From positions 186,001 to 250,000 of the forward strand of contig CALIEB010000001.1 in NCBI GenBank assembly GCA_938022205.1: a DNA stretch of 64,000 bases, written 5' to 3'. Below the pieces are notes generated by a model. It saw only the letters and a program-made list of their open reading frames with translations. It ran no database searches and had not been told where the DNA came from. How positions within the stretch are numbered: position 1 is the first letter of the stretch; each line of letters begins with the position of its first letter. This document shows, one piece after another, positions 1 to 7,995 of this stretch. A program made the translations under genes and the position numbers. Source of the stretch: an uncultured Anaerolineae bacterium (GTDB lineage: Bacteria; Chloroflexota; Anaerolineae; Aggregatilineales; Phototrophicaceae).

Positions 1-404
1 TAGTCGACGAGCGAATCAAGGATAGTGTAGAAGGTGTGGTTTGCGCCACGTCCCATAATGCGCGCGCGCATCTCTTCGTTGTTTTTGCACATGTTGAAGA
101 GGTTGACCAGCGGTTTGAGGCAGTCATCGTGCGCGGTAACGACAATCCCGCGCCCGATAATGAAGTCGACTTCTTTCGGGCGCGAGAGAGCCTGCTTGGC
201 ATCCCAGAAGGGAAAGTGCATGACGATGTACAAATAGTCGTCATCGACATCGATTTTCGGGCGTTCGGTTAGGCTTGCCACGTCCTCAAGGTTCAAAGGA
301 TGCAGGTAGGGCATTGTCTCGCGCAGAACCTCCACGTCTTGCGGCGTGGCGTTCACGATGTTAAGCCATGTTACGCGCCCATATGTTAGCTTCTCAATCG
401 CCAT
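1..404 (-). CDS. corA: CorA-type magnesium/divalent cation channel, N-terminal part (cut by window edge)
   Basis: The first 134 codons are visible, from an ATG at 404; the rest lies left of the window. The translation shows the cytoplasmic N-terminal domain typical of CorA: HPLNLEDVASL followed by RPKIDVDDDYLYIVMHFP, then a segment with IIGRGIVVTAHDD. In the family this domain senses cytoplasmic Mg2+ and gates a pentameric channel whose pore (GMN motif) sits in the C-terminal membrane helices, which cannot be seen here. No strong Shine-Dalgarno precedes the ATG. A CATAAT hexamer lies only a few bases upstream (412-417), so a very short leader is possible. Family assignment rests on the conserved N-terminal segment. 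Confidence 0.85.
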   Translation of the reverse strand, partial: MAIEKLTYGRVTWLNIVNATPQDVEVLRETMPYLHPLNLEDVASLTERPKIDVDDDYLYIVMHFPFWDAKQALSRPKEVDFIIGRGIVVTAHDDCLKPLVNLFNMCKNNEEMRARIMGRGANHTFYTILDSLVD

Positions 405-455
405 AGGGCTATTATGGCGAGAGGAAGCCAACGCTGCAAGTGCTAAGCTAACACG

Positions 456-1676
456 TTATTCAACCGTGTGCAGTTTCAAGCGAATGCCGAGCCACACGCC
501 GCCCAACATCGCCAGCGCAAACAGCCAGCCCGACACGGCGAACGCGCTAATGCCCGAAAGCAACGTGCCAACAGTGCAGCCCAACGCGGTCATCGCGCCC
601 CAGCCCATTAGCACACCACCGATGAGTGCGGTGGAGCTATTCTTCAGCGTCAGGCGCGACCACTGAAAGCGGTTGCCAAGCAATGCCATTGCCCACGCCG
701 CCAGCACCAGCCCTAAAACGAGCCAGCCGTTGTCCATGATGGCGTTCGACACCCGCGTCGCACAGCCGGCGAAGGCATCTAGCCCTGCCAGCCGTCCCTC
801 AAGGATGCCGGTCTGTGCCAGCAGCGTGCGCGACAAGCTGCCCCACTGCGCCGTCACGCCCAACGGCTCGACGCGCAGATAGGCAAACACGCCGACCAAA
901 CCGACCAGCGCGCCCGTGACTAGCGGGTGCCAACGCTGGACAAACAACAGGTCATAGAGTGTCTTAGGCGTGAGCTGCCACGCTTCGCGCGCCGCAAAGG
1001 CGGGTAAATCGCGCCAAAGCAGCAGCGCAAGCCCACCCAACAACCCCAGCGTCAGCAGCAGCGCGCCGTTGTAACCCAGCGTCGCGGGCAACCACGCCAC
1101 TGGTGCTTTGGACAGCGTGTCGACGTAAAGCGTTTGCCACGTCATGAAGCCCAAGCCAAAGCCGACTAGTGCGCCACCTAATGCCAGCGGCGCACGGCTG
1201 TAGCCCTGCCCAAGCCGATAGAAATGCCCGCTGAGGCACGCGCCGGACAACGCCATGCCCAGCCCAAACGCCGCGCCCGCCGCAACCAGCACCCAGCTCA
1301 CGGGTCCGATGTGCGCGTCGGGCGGCAAGCGTCCGCTCGTTGGGTTAGGCAAGAACGTCTCTAACACGACAGCATAGCCCACGCTGCCCACCGCCAACGC
1401 GGTCAGGATGCTGAACATGCCGCTGCTGTTGCGAAACTCAAGCCAATCGCGCAAGATGCAAAAGAAGCAAAACCGCCCGCGCTCGAAGAGAACGCCCAAC
1501 GCCGCGCCCACCAACAACGAGAACGAAGCCGTTGCGCCGTAGCCTTTTGTGGCGTGCAGCACCTGCGCACCCCACAAAACGCCGATGAGGACAGCGACCG
1601 CTGTCCCTATCCGCGCCATATCCCATTTGCTAGTAGGGGCGGGAGCTTGCGCCCCGCCCGTTATCGCAGCCGTCAT
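456..1676 (-). CDS. YeeE/YedE (TsuA-like) sulfur-compound transporter
   Basis: A 406-residue polytopic membrane protein made of repeated YeeE/YedE units. The short cysteine-bearing motifs that line the pathway in thiosulfate transporters of this family are present: GRFCFFCILRD near residue 70, LSGACLSGHFYRLGQG near 145, AGCATRVSNA near 305 and ALGCTVGTLLSG near 365. By family knowledge it imports thiosulfate or a related sulfur compound through cysteine relays. Its ATG lies three bases after the stop of the exported rhodanese gene, so the two are almost certainly one transcript, and the substrate is probably a sulfane-sulfur compound. Alternative substrates such as selenium compounds cannot be excluded. 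Confidence 0.88.
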   Translation of the reverse strand: MTAAITGGAQAPAPTSKWDMARIGTAVAVLIGVLWGAQVLHATKGYGATASFSLLVGAALGVLFERGRFCFFCILRDWLEFRNSSGMFSILTALAVGSVGYAVVLETFLPNPTSGRLPPDAHIGPVSWVLVAAGAAFGLGMALSGACLSGHFYRLGQGYSRAPLALGGALVGFGLGFMTWQTLYVDTLSKAPVAWLPATLGYNGALLLTLGLLGGLALLLWRDLPAFAAREAWQLTPKTLYDLLFVQRWHPLVTGALVGLVGVFAYLRVEPLGVTAQWGSLSRTLLAQTGILEGRLAGLDAFAGCATRVSNAIMDNGWLVLGLVLAAWAMALLGNRFQWSRLTLKNSSTALIGGVLMGWGAMTALGCTVGTLLSGISAFAVSGWLFALAMLGGVWLGIRLKLHTVE

Positions 1677-1679
1677 GGC

Positions 1680-2621
1680 TTACTGCGCGCCCCAAATCGT
1701 GCCAGCCGGATTGACAATCGGCACCCCAACGGTGTTGCCCCACTCCGTCCAAGACCCGTCATACATGGCAGCTTCGTAGCCCAAGATGCGGTGTAAGACG
1801 AACCAAGTGTGGCTGGCGCGTTCGCCAATGCGGCAGTAGGTAATCACGGGTTTGCTGCCGTCCACGCCCACGCTGGCGTACAGCTCACGCAGCTCTGCCA
1901 CGCTCTTGAAGGTGCCATCTTCACGCACGGCACGCCCCCAAGGCACGTTGACTGCGCCGGGAATGTGACCCGCACGAATGGACAGCTCTTGGAAACCCTG
2001 CGGCGCGAAAATCGTGCCTTCGTATTCCGCTGCCGAACGAATATCGATGAGGTCAGCCTCGCGTTCGCCGTTGACAACCGCCAGCACGTCCGCCAGACGA
2101 GCGCGCAGCTCAGGGCGCGTGTTCACCACCGTGAAGTTACCTTCGGGATAGCTGACAGTGCGTGTGCTAAGCTCACGCCCGTCCGCTTCCCACTTAGCAC
2201 GCCCGCCGTCGAGCAAGCGCACATCTGTCGCGCCGTAGATGTCGAAAATCCAAGCCCCCCAAGCAGCAAACCAGTTGTTGTTGTCGCCATACAAGATGAC
2301 GGTCGTGTCTTGGTTGATGCCCGCCGCACGCACCAGCTCTTGGAAGCGTTCGGCTGACACGATGTCGCGCACGACGGTGTCAACTAAGTCCGTGTGCCAG
2401 ACAAAGTTGACCGCGCCACGAATGTGACCGCGCTCAAACACGCCCGGAATGACGCTAACCTCAATCACGCGCACGTTGGGATTGTCGAGGTTAGCTTCCA
2501 GCCAATCCGCGCTGACGACGGCACTTTCCGGCAAAGCCTCACCTTCGGCGTATGCGAACGACAAAAGCGTGACCAAACTGGCGAACAAAACAAGCAGAAT
2601 GACAAATAGACGGTGTTTCAT
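1680..2621 (-). CDS. Exported tandem-rhodanese sulfurtransferase (thiosulfate sulfurtransferase type)
   Basis: 313 residues with an N-terminal signal peptide (MKHRLFVILLVLFASLVTLL then SFAYAEG), so it probably acts outside the membrane. Two rhodanese domains follow. The second carries the active loop CRIGERASHT with the catalytic cysteine; the first (around VILYGDNNNWFA) has Gly-Asp instead of Cys and is the usual inactive half. The ATG at 2621 was preferred over an upstream in-frame start because AAGAGGAT sits at good spacing before it. The family moves a sulfane sulfur from thiosulfate or a persulfide to an acceptor. Immediate coupling to the YeeE/YedE transporter suggests it processes or presents the imported sulfur compound. 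The leader contains two hairpin terminators and a candidate structured RNA. Confidence 0.92.
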   Translation of the reverse strand: MKHRLFVILLVLFASLVTLLSFAYAEGEALPESAVVSADWLEANLDNPNVRVIEVSVIPGVFERGHIRGAVNFVWHTDLVDTVVRDIVSAERFQELVRAAGINQDTTVILYGDNNNWFAAWGAWIFDIYGATDVRLLDGGRAKWEADGRELSTRTVSYPEGNFTVVNTRPELRARLADVLAVVNGEREADLIDIRSAAEYEGTIFAPQGFQELSIRAGHIPGAVNVPWGRAVREDGTFKSVAELRELYASVGVDGSKPVITYCRIGERASHTWFVLHRILGYEAAMYDGSWTEWGNTVGVPIVNPAGTIWGAQ

Positions 2622-2760
2622 GGGTGAGTTATCCTCTTCAAGTGGTAAAATGGTCAAAAGTTGCTTAAAGCGACGGACGCACGCGCGCCCCCTACCATGC
2701 TTGTCCTCTGCACATACAACAATCTGGTTCTGACATGCCGCCCCCCTTCAATAAGCTGGT

Positions 2761-2795
2761 AAAAAAACAAACGCCCCGCTGGCAGGCGAGGCGTT
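2761..2795 (-). terminator. Rho-independent terminator upstream of the rhodanese gene
   Basis: On the minus strand an imperfect stem (AACGCC paired with GGCGTT, extended by a second short stem) at 2770-2795 is followed by an almost pure T-run (2761-2769). It stands about 140 bases before the rhodanese ATG, in the same direction. It can end the transcript of the phosphodiesterase gene to its right, or attenuate the sulfur operon. Confidence 0.8.
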
Positions 2796-2805
2796 CTAAT
2801 GAGAA

Positions 2806-2934
2806 ACGCCCCGCACAATAACGGGGCGTGTGTTTGCTAGGTATGAGATACTGCCACGCGCAATACGCCCCGTGCTAGGTCATACGACACACACAACAAC
2901 ACATGAGACGATTGGCTGAAAACATGGCAGTATC
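2806..2934 (-). ncRNA. Candidate structured leader RNA with switchable hairpin (function unknown)
   Basis: On the minus strand a 12-bp stem (2934-2923 with 2858-2847) closes a domain holding a 7-bp inner stem (2906-2900 with 2886-2880). In both stems the imperfect pairs are G-U in minus-strand RNA but mismatches on the plus strand, which favours a minus-strand transcript. A perfect hairpin (8-bp stem, 2806-2813 with 2822-2829) follows. Nine bases inside the large loop (2865-2873) are an exact complement of the 5' arm of that hairpin (2821-2829), giving mutually exclusive folds. GCTAGGT occurs at 2836-2842 and 2874-2880. I do not recognise a known riboswitch class. Confidence 0.45.
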
Positions 2935-2980
2935 CTTCACTTCAGACAGGCTTTTTGATAAGCTATGAATAATGTAAAGT

Positions 2981-3020
2981 ATAATCTAAAACTTTTCAAG
3001 TCGCAAAAGTTTAAGATTAT
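2981..3020. repeat. AT-rich inverted repeat at the 3' end of the phosphodiesterase gene
   Basis: Two 16-base arms with one mismatch (ATAATCTAAAACTTTT and its near complement) are separated by 8 bases and overlap the stop codon of the gene at 3017-3796. It could form an A/T-rich hairpin terminator or serve as a protein-binding palindrome. There is no T-run directly after it. Confidence 0.6.
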
Positions 3021-3796
3021 GTTAAGGCTTCAGTCAGCGCACGCCCTTCCCATTCGCTCGCAGGCGGTACGCCAAGCAAGTACGCCACCGTCGGCGCAGT
3101 GTCAAGCAAGCTGACAGGCTGCGTAAAGGTGAAGCCTGCTTTGACACGCGCGCCAACCATGATGTAGGGAATGGTCATGTCTTCAGGGCTATCCGTACCG
3201 TGTATGCGTTCATGACCGCCGTGGTCGCTGTGAATGATCACCGTCACGTCTTGCGGCAAGCTCGCCAGCACGCGCCCCACCAAGCCATCAAGACGACGCG
3301 CCTGCGCTAGATACATGTCCGACATCCAACCAAAGGCATGACCAAACGAATCCACCGTACCTAAGTAGAGAAAGGCAAAATCAGGCGCAAGCTGGGGATA
3401 CTGCGCCAAAAACGCCTCCGTCAGCAAGTGGTCGCCTTCCTGTTGCATAAACACGTCTGCAAAATAGCTGTAGTACAAGTCACCGACGCGCGTTAAATCG
3501 CGCAAGTTCTCCCAGTTGTAAAAGAACGCGCTGCGTTTGTCGCGCGTGCGCAGCTGTGCCGCAAGCCCGCGCACCGGGCGCACCATGCTATGATAATCGT
3601 TGTCAAGGATGCCGTGCCGTTGCGGTGGCACGCTGTGAAAAATCGACATGTGGCAAGGCAGCGTCATGGAGGGAAAGACCGAGCGCGCTGTGCGGGTGCT
3701 TGCGCCGCGTGCCATCGCGTCCACAAGTGTAGGCGTGTGGTCGGGCGTAATCGCGTCCGGACGCAGCCCATCCAACATGATAAAGAGTACAGGCAT
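3017..3796 (-). CDS. Type I phosphodiesterase / nucleotide pyrophosphatase family protein
   Basis: A 259-residue enzyme of the alkaline phosphatase superfamily. The metal-binding start LDGLRPD (about residues 8-14) is followed by FPSMTLPCHMS near 42-52, with the nucleophile threonine. Later come DSFGHAFGW and SDHGGHERIHGTD (about 190-203), which supply the remaining zinc ligands. The family cleaves phosphodiester or pyrophosphate bonds with two zinc ions; the substrate here cannot be told. It is shorter than eukaryotic ENPPs and lacks a signal peptide, so it is probably cytoplasmic. It is divergent from the MFS gene on its right, and its transcript runs into the hairpin-rich region on its left. 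Confidence 0.85.
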   Translation of the reverse strand: MPVLFIMLDGLRPDAITPDHTPTLVDAMARGASTRTARSVFPSMTLPCHMSIFHSVPPQRHGILDNDYHSMVRPVRGLAAQLRTRDKRSAFFYNWENLRDLTRVGDLYYSYFADVFMQQEGDHLLTEAFLAQYPQLAPDFAFLYLGTVDSFGHAFGWMSDMYLAQARRLDGLVGRVLASLPQDVTVIIHSDHGGHERIHGTDSPEDMTIPYIMVGARVKAGFTFTQPVSLLDTAPTVAYLLGVPPASEWEGRALTEALT

Positions 3797-3898
3797 GAAG
3801 GTTGCTCCTCAAAAGTATGGGTCACTGCGGTTATTATGCCACAAAAGAGCCGTACGCCGGCAACAACACACACGCCCCTTTCTGGCTCTTTACCGATT

Positions 3899-3907
3899 TG
3901 TTATAGT
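3899..3907 (+). promoter_or_regulatory. Extended -10 promoter of the MFS gene
   Basis: TGTTATAGT has the extended -10 form (TG-n-TATAGT) about 43 bases before the ATG at 3950. No good -35 is visible. Confidence 0.45.
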
Positions 3908-3949
3908 ACGGCGTTTGCTCACATTGCTTCGCTCAAGGATGCCCACACC

Positions 3950-5182
3950 ATGCAAAAGGCACTTGCTATTGGTACACAAGGCGCGCACACACGCAATCTT
4001 TGGATTTACGTCTGCTTAGAAACGGCATCGGCTTGCTCATTCATCTCAGGCAACTGGATTTTCTTCTGGACGCGGGTCATGACCTACGGACAGCTGGGCT
4101 TGGTCGACGCGCTGGCGTTTGCGTTTGGCATGGTCATGGAAATTCCCACAGGCGTGGTCGCCGACATGGTAGGCAAACGCTGGACGATGTTCTTGGCGAT
4201 GCTGTGCAACGGCTTAGGGTTCGTCGTGATGGGTATGTCCGACAGCCTCGAAGTGCTGCTGGGCGGCTTCTTGCTGGCACAAATTGGCTGGGCGTTTCAC
4301 AGCGGCGCGTCTGAAGCCATGCTCTACGATAGCCTCAAAGCAGACCGGCAAGAAGCCATGTTTGACCGCATCTTCAGCCGTGTGGGCGTGCTGGGAATGC
4401 TGACGCTGATGGCAGCGGCACTGCTGGGTGGTGTGATGTACAACGCCAACGAAAGGCTACCGCATCTGGCGTGGGGCGCGGTGTTTTTGCTGGGCGCACT
4501 GGTCAGCTTGGGCATCATCGAGCCAAAAGTCAACAACGCCAGCAGTACGACTTTCACGCTGCGTGCTTACTTTCAGCAGTTTCGCGCAGGTTTCGCCCAG
4601 CTAGCACAGCCCGCGCTGCGCTGGGTCATTGCGCCGATTATCATCATAAGAGGCGCGGGCTTTATGTTCATGATGGGAGTCATCTACCCTATCATGGCGG
4701 TAAATTTTGGCTTCAACGCCAACGCACAAGCCGTGCTGTCGACGTTCCTCTACGCGGGAGCTATGGCAGGCAGTGCTTATGCACCGCTGCTGCGCCGCCG
4801 CTTCGGCAATTACAACGGGCTGCTCGCAGGCGGCACGCTCATCAGCTTGGGTTACATGAGCGCGATGCTGCCGCCCGCGCTGGCGGTTGCCGGCGTGTTA
4901 GGCATGTTCGCCATTAGGCTTGGCACAGCTACCAGCAACGTCATCGGCACGACACTCATCAACGACCGCATTCCGTCGCAAGCACGCGCCACAACGCTCT
5001 CAACAGTGGCATTGTTCACGCGCCTGCCCTACGTTATCACAGCAATCGTCGCGGGCAGCATGGCAGAGCAAGGCACGTTCGGTTGGTTTGGGCTAGCTTT
5101 CGGCACGGGCGTGCTGCTGTTCGGCGTGCTAGGGCTGAAACAACGCGCTCACGTCGAAGGCACACACACAACGTCCACGTGA
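3950..5182 (+). CDS. Major facilitator superfamily (MFS) transporter
   Basis: 410 residues with the 12-helix layout of an MFS carrier. The loop between helices 2 and 3 reads EIPTGVVADMVGKRW, the MFS signature in a variant (G-x3-D-x2-G-(K/R)-(K/R)), around residues 63-77. The start ATG at 3950 was chosen because AAGGA lies nine bases upstream and the membrane segments begin soon after it. The substrate is unknown; multidrug or metabolite export is typical for this type. It stands alone between divergent and convergent neighbours, and its 3' end overlaps that of the FkbM gene by 34 bases on the opposite strand. Confidence 0.85.
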   Translation: MQKALAIGTQGAHTRNLWIYVCLETASACSFISGNWIFFWTRVMTYGQLGLVDALAFAFGMVMEIPTGVVADMVGKRWTMFLAMLCNGLGFVVMGMSDSLEVLLGGFLLAQIGWAFHSGASEAMLYDSLKADRQEAMFDRIFSRVGVLGMLTLMAAALLGGVMYNANERLPHLAWGAVFLLGALVSLGIIEPKVNNASSTTFTLRAYFQQFRAGFAQLAQPALRWVIAPIIIIRGAGFMFMMGVIYPIMAVNFGFNANAQAVLSTFLYAGAMAGSAYAPLLRRRFGNYNGLLAGGTLISLGYMSAMLPPALAVAGVLGMFAIRLGTATSNVIGTTLINDRIPSQARATTLSTVALFTRLPYVITAIVAGSMAEQGTFGWFGLAFGTGVLLFGVLGLKQRAHVEGTHTTST

Positions 5183-5997
5183 TGTATTGTGAGCGGCTGC
5201 CAATCAAACGGCACACGCTCGCCAGACAAGTACAGCAACTGCAGCTGGTAGCCCTGTTCTCGCAGCAGCGCGCGCACGCCGTCTCGCCAAGCCGTCGGCG
5301 TGTCGCGCCAAAGCTCGAAGATAATCACAGGGCGAAAACGACGGATGGTATCTTGCGCACCGAGCAGCGCGGCACAGTCGTGACCTTCGATGTCGCTCTT
5401 GATAACGTCAAGGCGCGACCAGTCGCGCTCGGTGACAAAGGCATCCAATGTCACTGCCTGCACTTGCACGCGCTCTTGCACGTCGCGCACGTTGTCCGCC
5501 AGCAACGAAGACTTGCCATAGTCTTTGGCGATAGTGAACGTCATCTCGCCCATGCGCTCGGCAACCGCCTGCGGGTAAATCCCCAAATGGTCAAAGCCGT
5601 TGCGCTGGCGGTCTGCTTCGAGGCGCGGCACAAGATAAGGGTTCGCCTCAAACGCCGCGACACGCCCGGTCTTGCCGACCAAAACGCTCAGCAACAAGCT
5701 GTAATAGCCCAAGTTCGCGCCAATATCCACAGCATAGCCGCCTACAGGCACCACCTCACGCAGCACTTGCGCCAGCGACGCTTGATACACACCGCTGAAG
5801 AAAAGCTCGCGCTCGGCGGGATTTTGACAGTTCAGCCGCATGTAAAATCCGTCAGGCAGACGCACATCGACCGGCGTGGTGGGACAAAACGCGCCCAGAG
5901 CGCGCGCCAAACGCGAAAGCCCGCGCAGCGGTCGCTTGGGCAGTGCTGCTTGTGCGCTGCGGGTCAAGCGCGCCAGTGCAGAAGTCGCGTAAAACAT
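5149..5997 (-). CDS. FkbM-family SAM-dependent methyltransferase
   Basis: 282 residues. The SAM-binding segment AVDIGANLGYYSLLLS is followed by FEANPYLVPRLEADRQRNG, then the FkbM-type DVIKSDIEGHDCAALLGA and RPVIIFELW toward the C-terminus. FkbM enzymes O-methylate sugars or polyketides, often in surface glycans; the acceptor here is unknown. The ATG at 5997 with ACAAGG in front is preferred over one at 6045, which would overlap the J-domain gene upstream. It probably forms a two-gene transcript with that gene (gap about 34 bases). Confidence 0.85.
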   Translation of the reverse strand: MFYATSALARLTRSAQAALPKRPLRGLSRLARALGAFCPTTPVDVRLPDGFYMRLNCQNPAERELFFSGVYQASLAQVLREVVPVGGYAVDIGANLGYYSLLLSVLVGKTGRVAAFEANPYLVPRLEADRQRNGFDHLGIYPQAVAERMGEMTFTIAKDYGKSSLLADNVRDVQERVQVQAVTLDAFVTERDWSRLDVIKSDIEGHDCAALLGAQDTIRRFRPVIIFELWRDTPTAWRDGVRALLREQGYQLQLLYLSGERVPFDWQPLTIHHVDVVCVPST

Positions 5998-6031
5998 AGT
6001 CAACCTTGTGGAATTAAGCGGTGGCAGGGCG

Positions 6032-6847
6032 TTAGCCCCAGCCATGATAGTCTTTAATGTACTCGTAGGCTTCGTTTAGCTCTTTGATGCGGCGTTCCGC
6101 CTCTGAACGGGGCAGCGCGCTCACATCGGGATGCACTTGCAACGCCATGCGCCTGAACGCCGCTTTGACCTCGCGCTCACTGGGTTTATCGCCCAAGCCA
6201 AGCATGTGATAGTAATCGAGCAGCCTGTCACTCGGTGGGCGCGATGACGCGGGGTGCGTTTGCTTGGTGCTGTAATGAAACCGTTGCGTCGTGCGCTCAT
6301 AGTTAATGCGCCGTTTGTAAGAGGGCGAGGCGATGTCGCCCATCGCCCACCGCCCCTTTAGTGCGGTTTCCAAAAGCTCGCGCTGGCGTACAACGACGGT
6401 CTCAATTTTGAAGTCATTCAAGTGCCAGCAGCGATATTCGTCAGCTTGCGCCGTAGGCGTGAAATGCACTTGGCGCAAGAAGCACGCGCCGCGCGCGTCC
6501 ACACCAACGCTGTAAATCCAATTGTCCTGCAAGAGGAAAAGCGCGGTCTGCCAATCGCTAGGCTTGACCGTGTCGTCGTGCGCAGGCAGCAGTTTGTCCA
6601 TCGCCATGAACAGCGTGCCGATGCCGTGTCGCGTATTCTCGCGCAACGTTGCGCGCAAATCGCGCACTTTGGGTGGCTCTTGCAGGCAATACACGTACAA
6701 ACGCGCGCCCATCCATGTCTCGACCACCACATCCGCTACGTGCGGCTGAAACACAAGACTTTCGTCCGGTTCAATGCGCGCAAGGCGCACGTCGACAGCC
6801 GCCTCAAACGTCATTTTTAGCCAGTTCAAAAGCGTTGCGTCCAACAC
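6032..6847 (-). CDS. J-domain protein with an uncharacterised N-terminal domain
   Basis: 271 residues. The last 65 or so form a J-domain: DYYHMLGLGDKPSEREVKAA, then MALQVHPDVS with the HPD tripeptide needed to stimulate Hsp70 ATPase, then a helix ending EAYEYIKDYHGWG. There is no Gly/Phe region or zinc-finger domain, so this is a specialised (type III) co-chaperone, not housekeeping DnaJ. The N-terminal 200 residues (VDVRLARIEPDESLVFQPHV at the start) match nothing I recognise. The start is a TTG with GAGG nearby; an internal ATG at 6814 is possible. It precedes the FkbM gene on the same strand. Confidence 0.8.
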   Translation of the reverse strand: MLDATLLNWLKMTFEAAVDVRLARIEPDESLVFQPHVADVVVETWMGARLYVYCLQEPPKVRDLRATLRENTRHGIGTLFMAMDKLLPAHDDTVKPSDWQTALFLLQDNWIYSVGVDARGACFLRQVHFTPTAQADEYRCWHLNDFKIETVVVRQRELLETALKGRWAMGDIASPSYKRRINYERTTQRFHYSTKQTHPASSRPPSDRLLDYYHMLGLGDKPSEREVKAAFRRMALQVHPDVSALPRSEAERRIKELNEAYEYIKDYHGWG

Positions 6848-6927
6848 CCTCGCCGTCCTTCAACATCAGCGCACGACCACATTAAGCGTATTGTACGCCC
6901 TTTTTTGCGCCCAAAACAGACCGCAAG

Positions 6928-7794
6928 CTAGGGTTTAATCCCTGCCTTATCTAGCTCACGCAGGACGATACGCTCGAAAATTTCGTAGGGTTGCGCGCCG
7001 CTAATTGCCGTGCCGTTGATAAAGAACGAGGGCGTGCCGTTGACATTGTGCAAGCTGCCGTCGAAGTAGTCCGCGTTAATCTCATCGAGATACCGCTGCT
7101 CCTCATAGCACGCGGTAAACTCCATGATGTTCAACTCCAAAGACTCCGCTGCCGAAAAGTAAAAGTCGCGCCCCAGTCGGCTTTGATTTTTAAAGAGCAG
7201 GTCGTGGTATTCCCAGAACTTGCCCTGTTCATTGGCGCAGTTCGCCGCCAACGCAGCCGGGAACGATATGTCGGGGTTGATGGTGGGAAAATCACGATAG
7301 ACGTAACGAATGTACTGCCCATAGTTCTCCAAAAGCGGGATAAACGTCTGTTCAAAGTGCCGCTTACAGAACGGGCAGGCATATGCGCTAAATTCGACGA
7401 TAACAACGGGCGCGTCGGGGTCACCGACGAAGGGGTCATCGTCCACCAGCTCAAGACGTTTGTCGTTCTGGCGGTTGGCTTGCGCTAGCGCGTCCGTCAC
7501 AATGCGTTGAATCGTAGCTTCGTCTAAGCCACCATCGCCTGCCGCCATGACAGGTACGGGTGTAGGCACGGGCAAGGCGGCGACCGCTGCGGCAACTGCT
7601 GCGGCAATGGCATGCTCGTCGGTGGTCAAGGTCAGCGTCGCCAGCTCGCTCTGCACAATCTCGCGCACGTCCTGCTTGGTGACCAGCACATTGCCCGCGC
7701 CCAAGCCTATCGCTAGCCCGACGACCAAGAAGGTCACCGCGACGACAAAGTAGTTAAGCGCGCTGGGCGCGGCATTGATCTGTCTGTTTTCCAC
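6928..7794 (-). CDS. Membrane-anchored DsbA-like thiol:disulfide oxidoreductase
   Basis: 288 residues: a short cytoplasmic start, one membrane helix (YFVVAVTFLVVGLAIGLGAG), an Ala-rich stalk (EHAIAAAVAAAVAALPVPTP), then a thioredoxin-fold DsbA domain with the active site YACPFCKRHFEQ (CPFC). The downstream cis-Pro loop is NGTPSFFINGTAISGAQPYE, as in DsbA/BdbD proteins. It probably introduces disulfides in exported proteins. The GTG at 7794 is favoured because GAAAGGGG lies six bases before it; an ATG at 7851 would add 19 residues without a ribosome site. Confidence 0.88.
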   Translation of the reverse strand: MENRQINAAPSALNYFVVAVTFLVVGLAIGLGAGNVLVTKQDVREIVQSELATLTLTTDEHAIAAAVAAAVAALPVPTPVPVMAAGDGGLDEATIQRIVTDALAQANRQNDKRLELVDDDPFVGDPDAPVVIVEFSAYACPFCKRHFEQTFIPLLENYGQYIRYVYRDFPTINPDISFPAALAANCANEQGKFWEYHDLLFKNQSRLGRDFYFSAAESLELNIMEFTACYEEQRYLDEINADYFDGSLHNVNGTPSFFINGTAISGAQPYEIFERIVLRELDKAGIKP

Positions 7795-7995
7795 CACAAT
7801 CCCCTTTCTTCTCGAGCCAATACGCCAAGCATAACACAGCGTGCGCGTCACAACAGGGCGTTTTCGCTTTTATGCATGCCTTTCGTGGCTCATCCTAGCG
7901 ACAACATCTTATCAAAACCTAAAAAGTGCGCACAAAAACGCAAAAAAACGCTATCATTAAGCTATCGTATCAGCATGCAAGCAAAGGAGGTGCGT

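Noticed and set aside
2806-2934. SAM, cobalamin, TPP or 6S RNA as identity of the structured leader
   Set aside because: None of the conserved core sequences of these classes that I can recall is present; left as unknown.
5083-6057. Long plus-strand frame opposite the FkbM gene
   Set aside because: Low-complexity Arg/Gln/His composition and no motif, whereas the minus strand encodes a complete methyltransferase.
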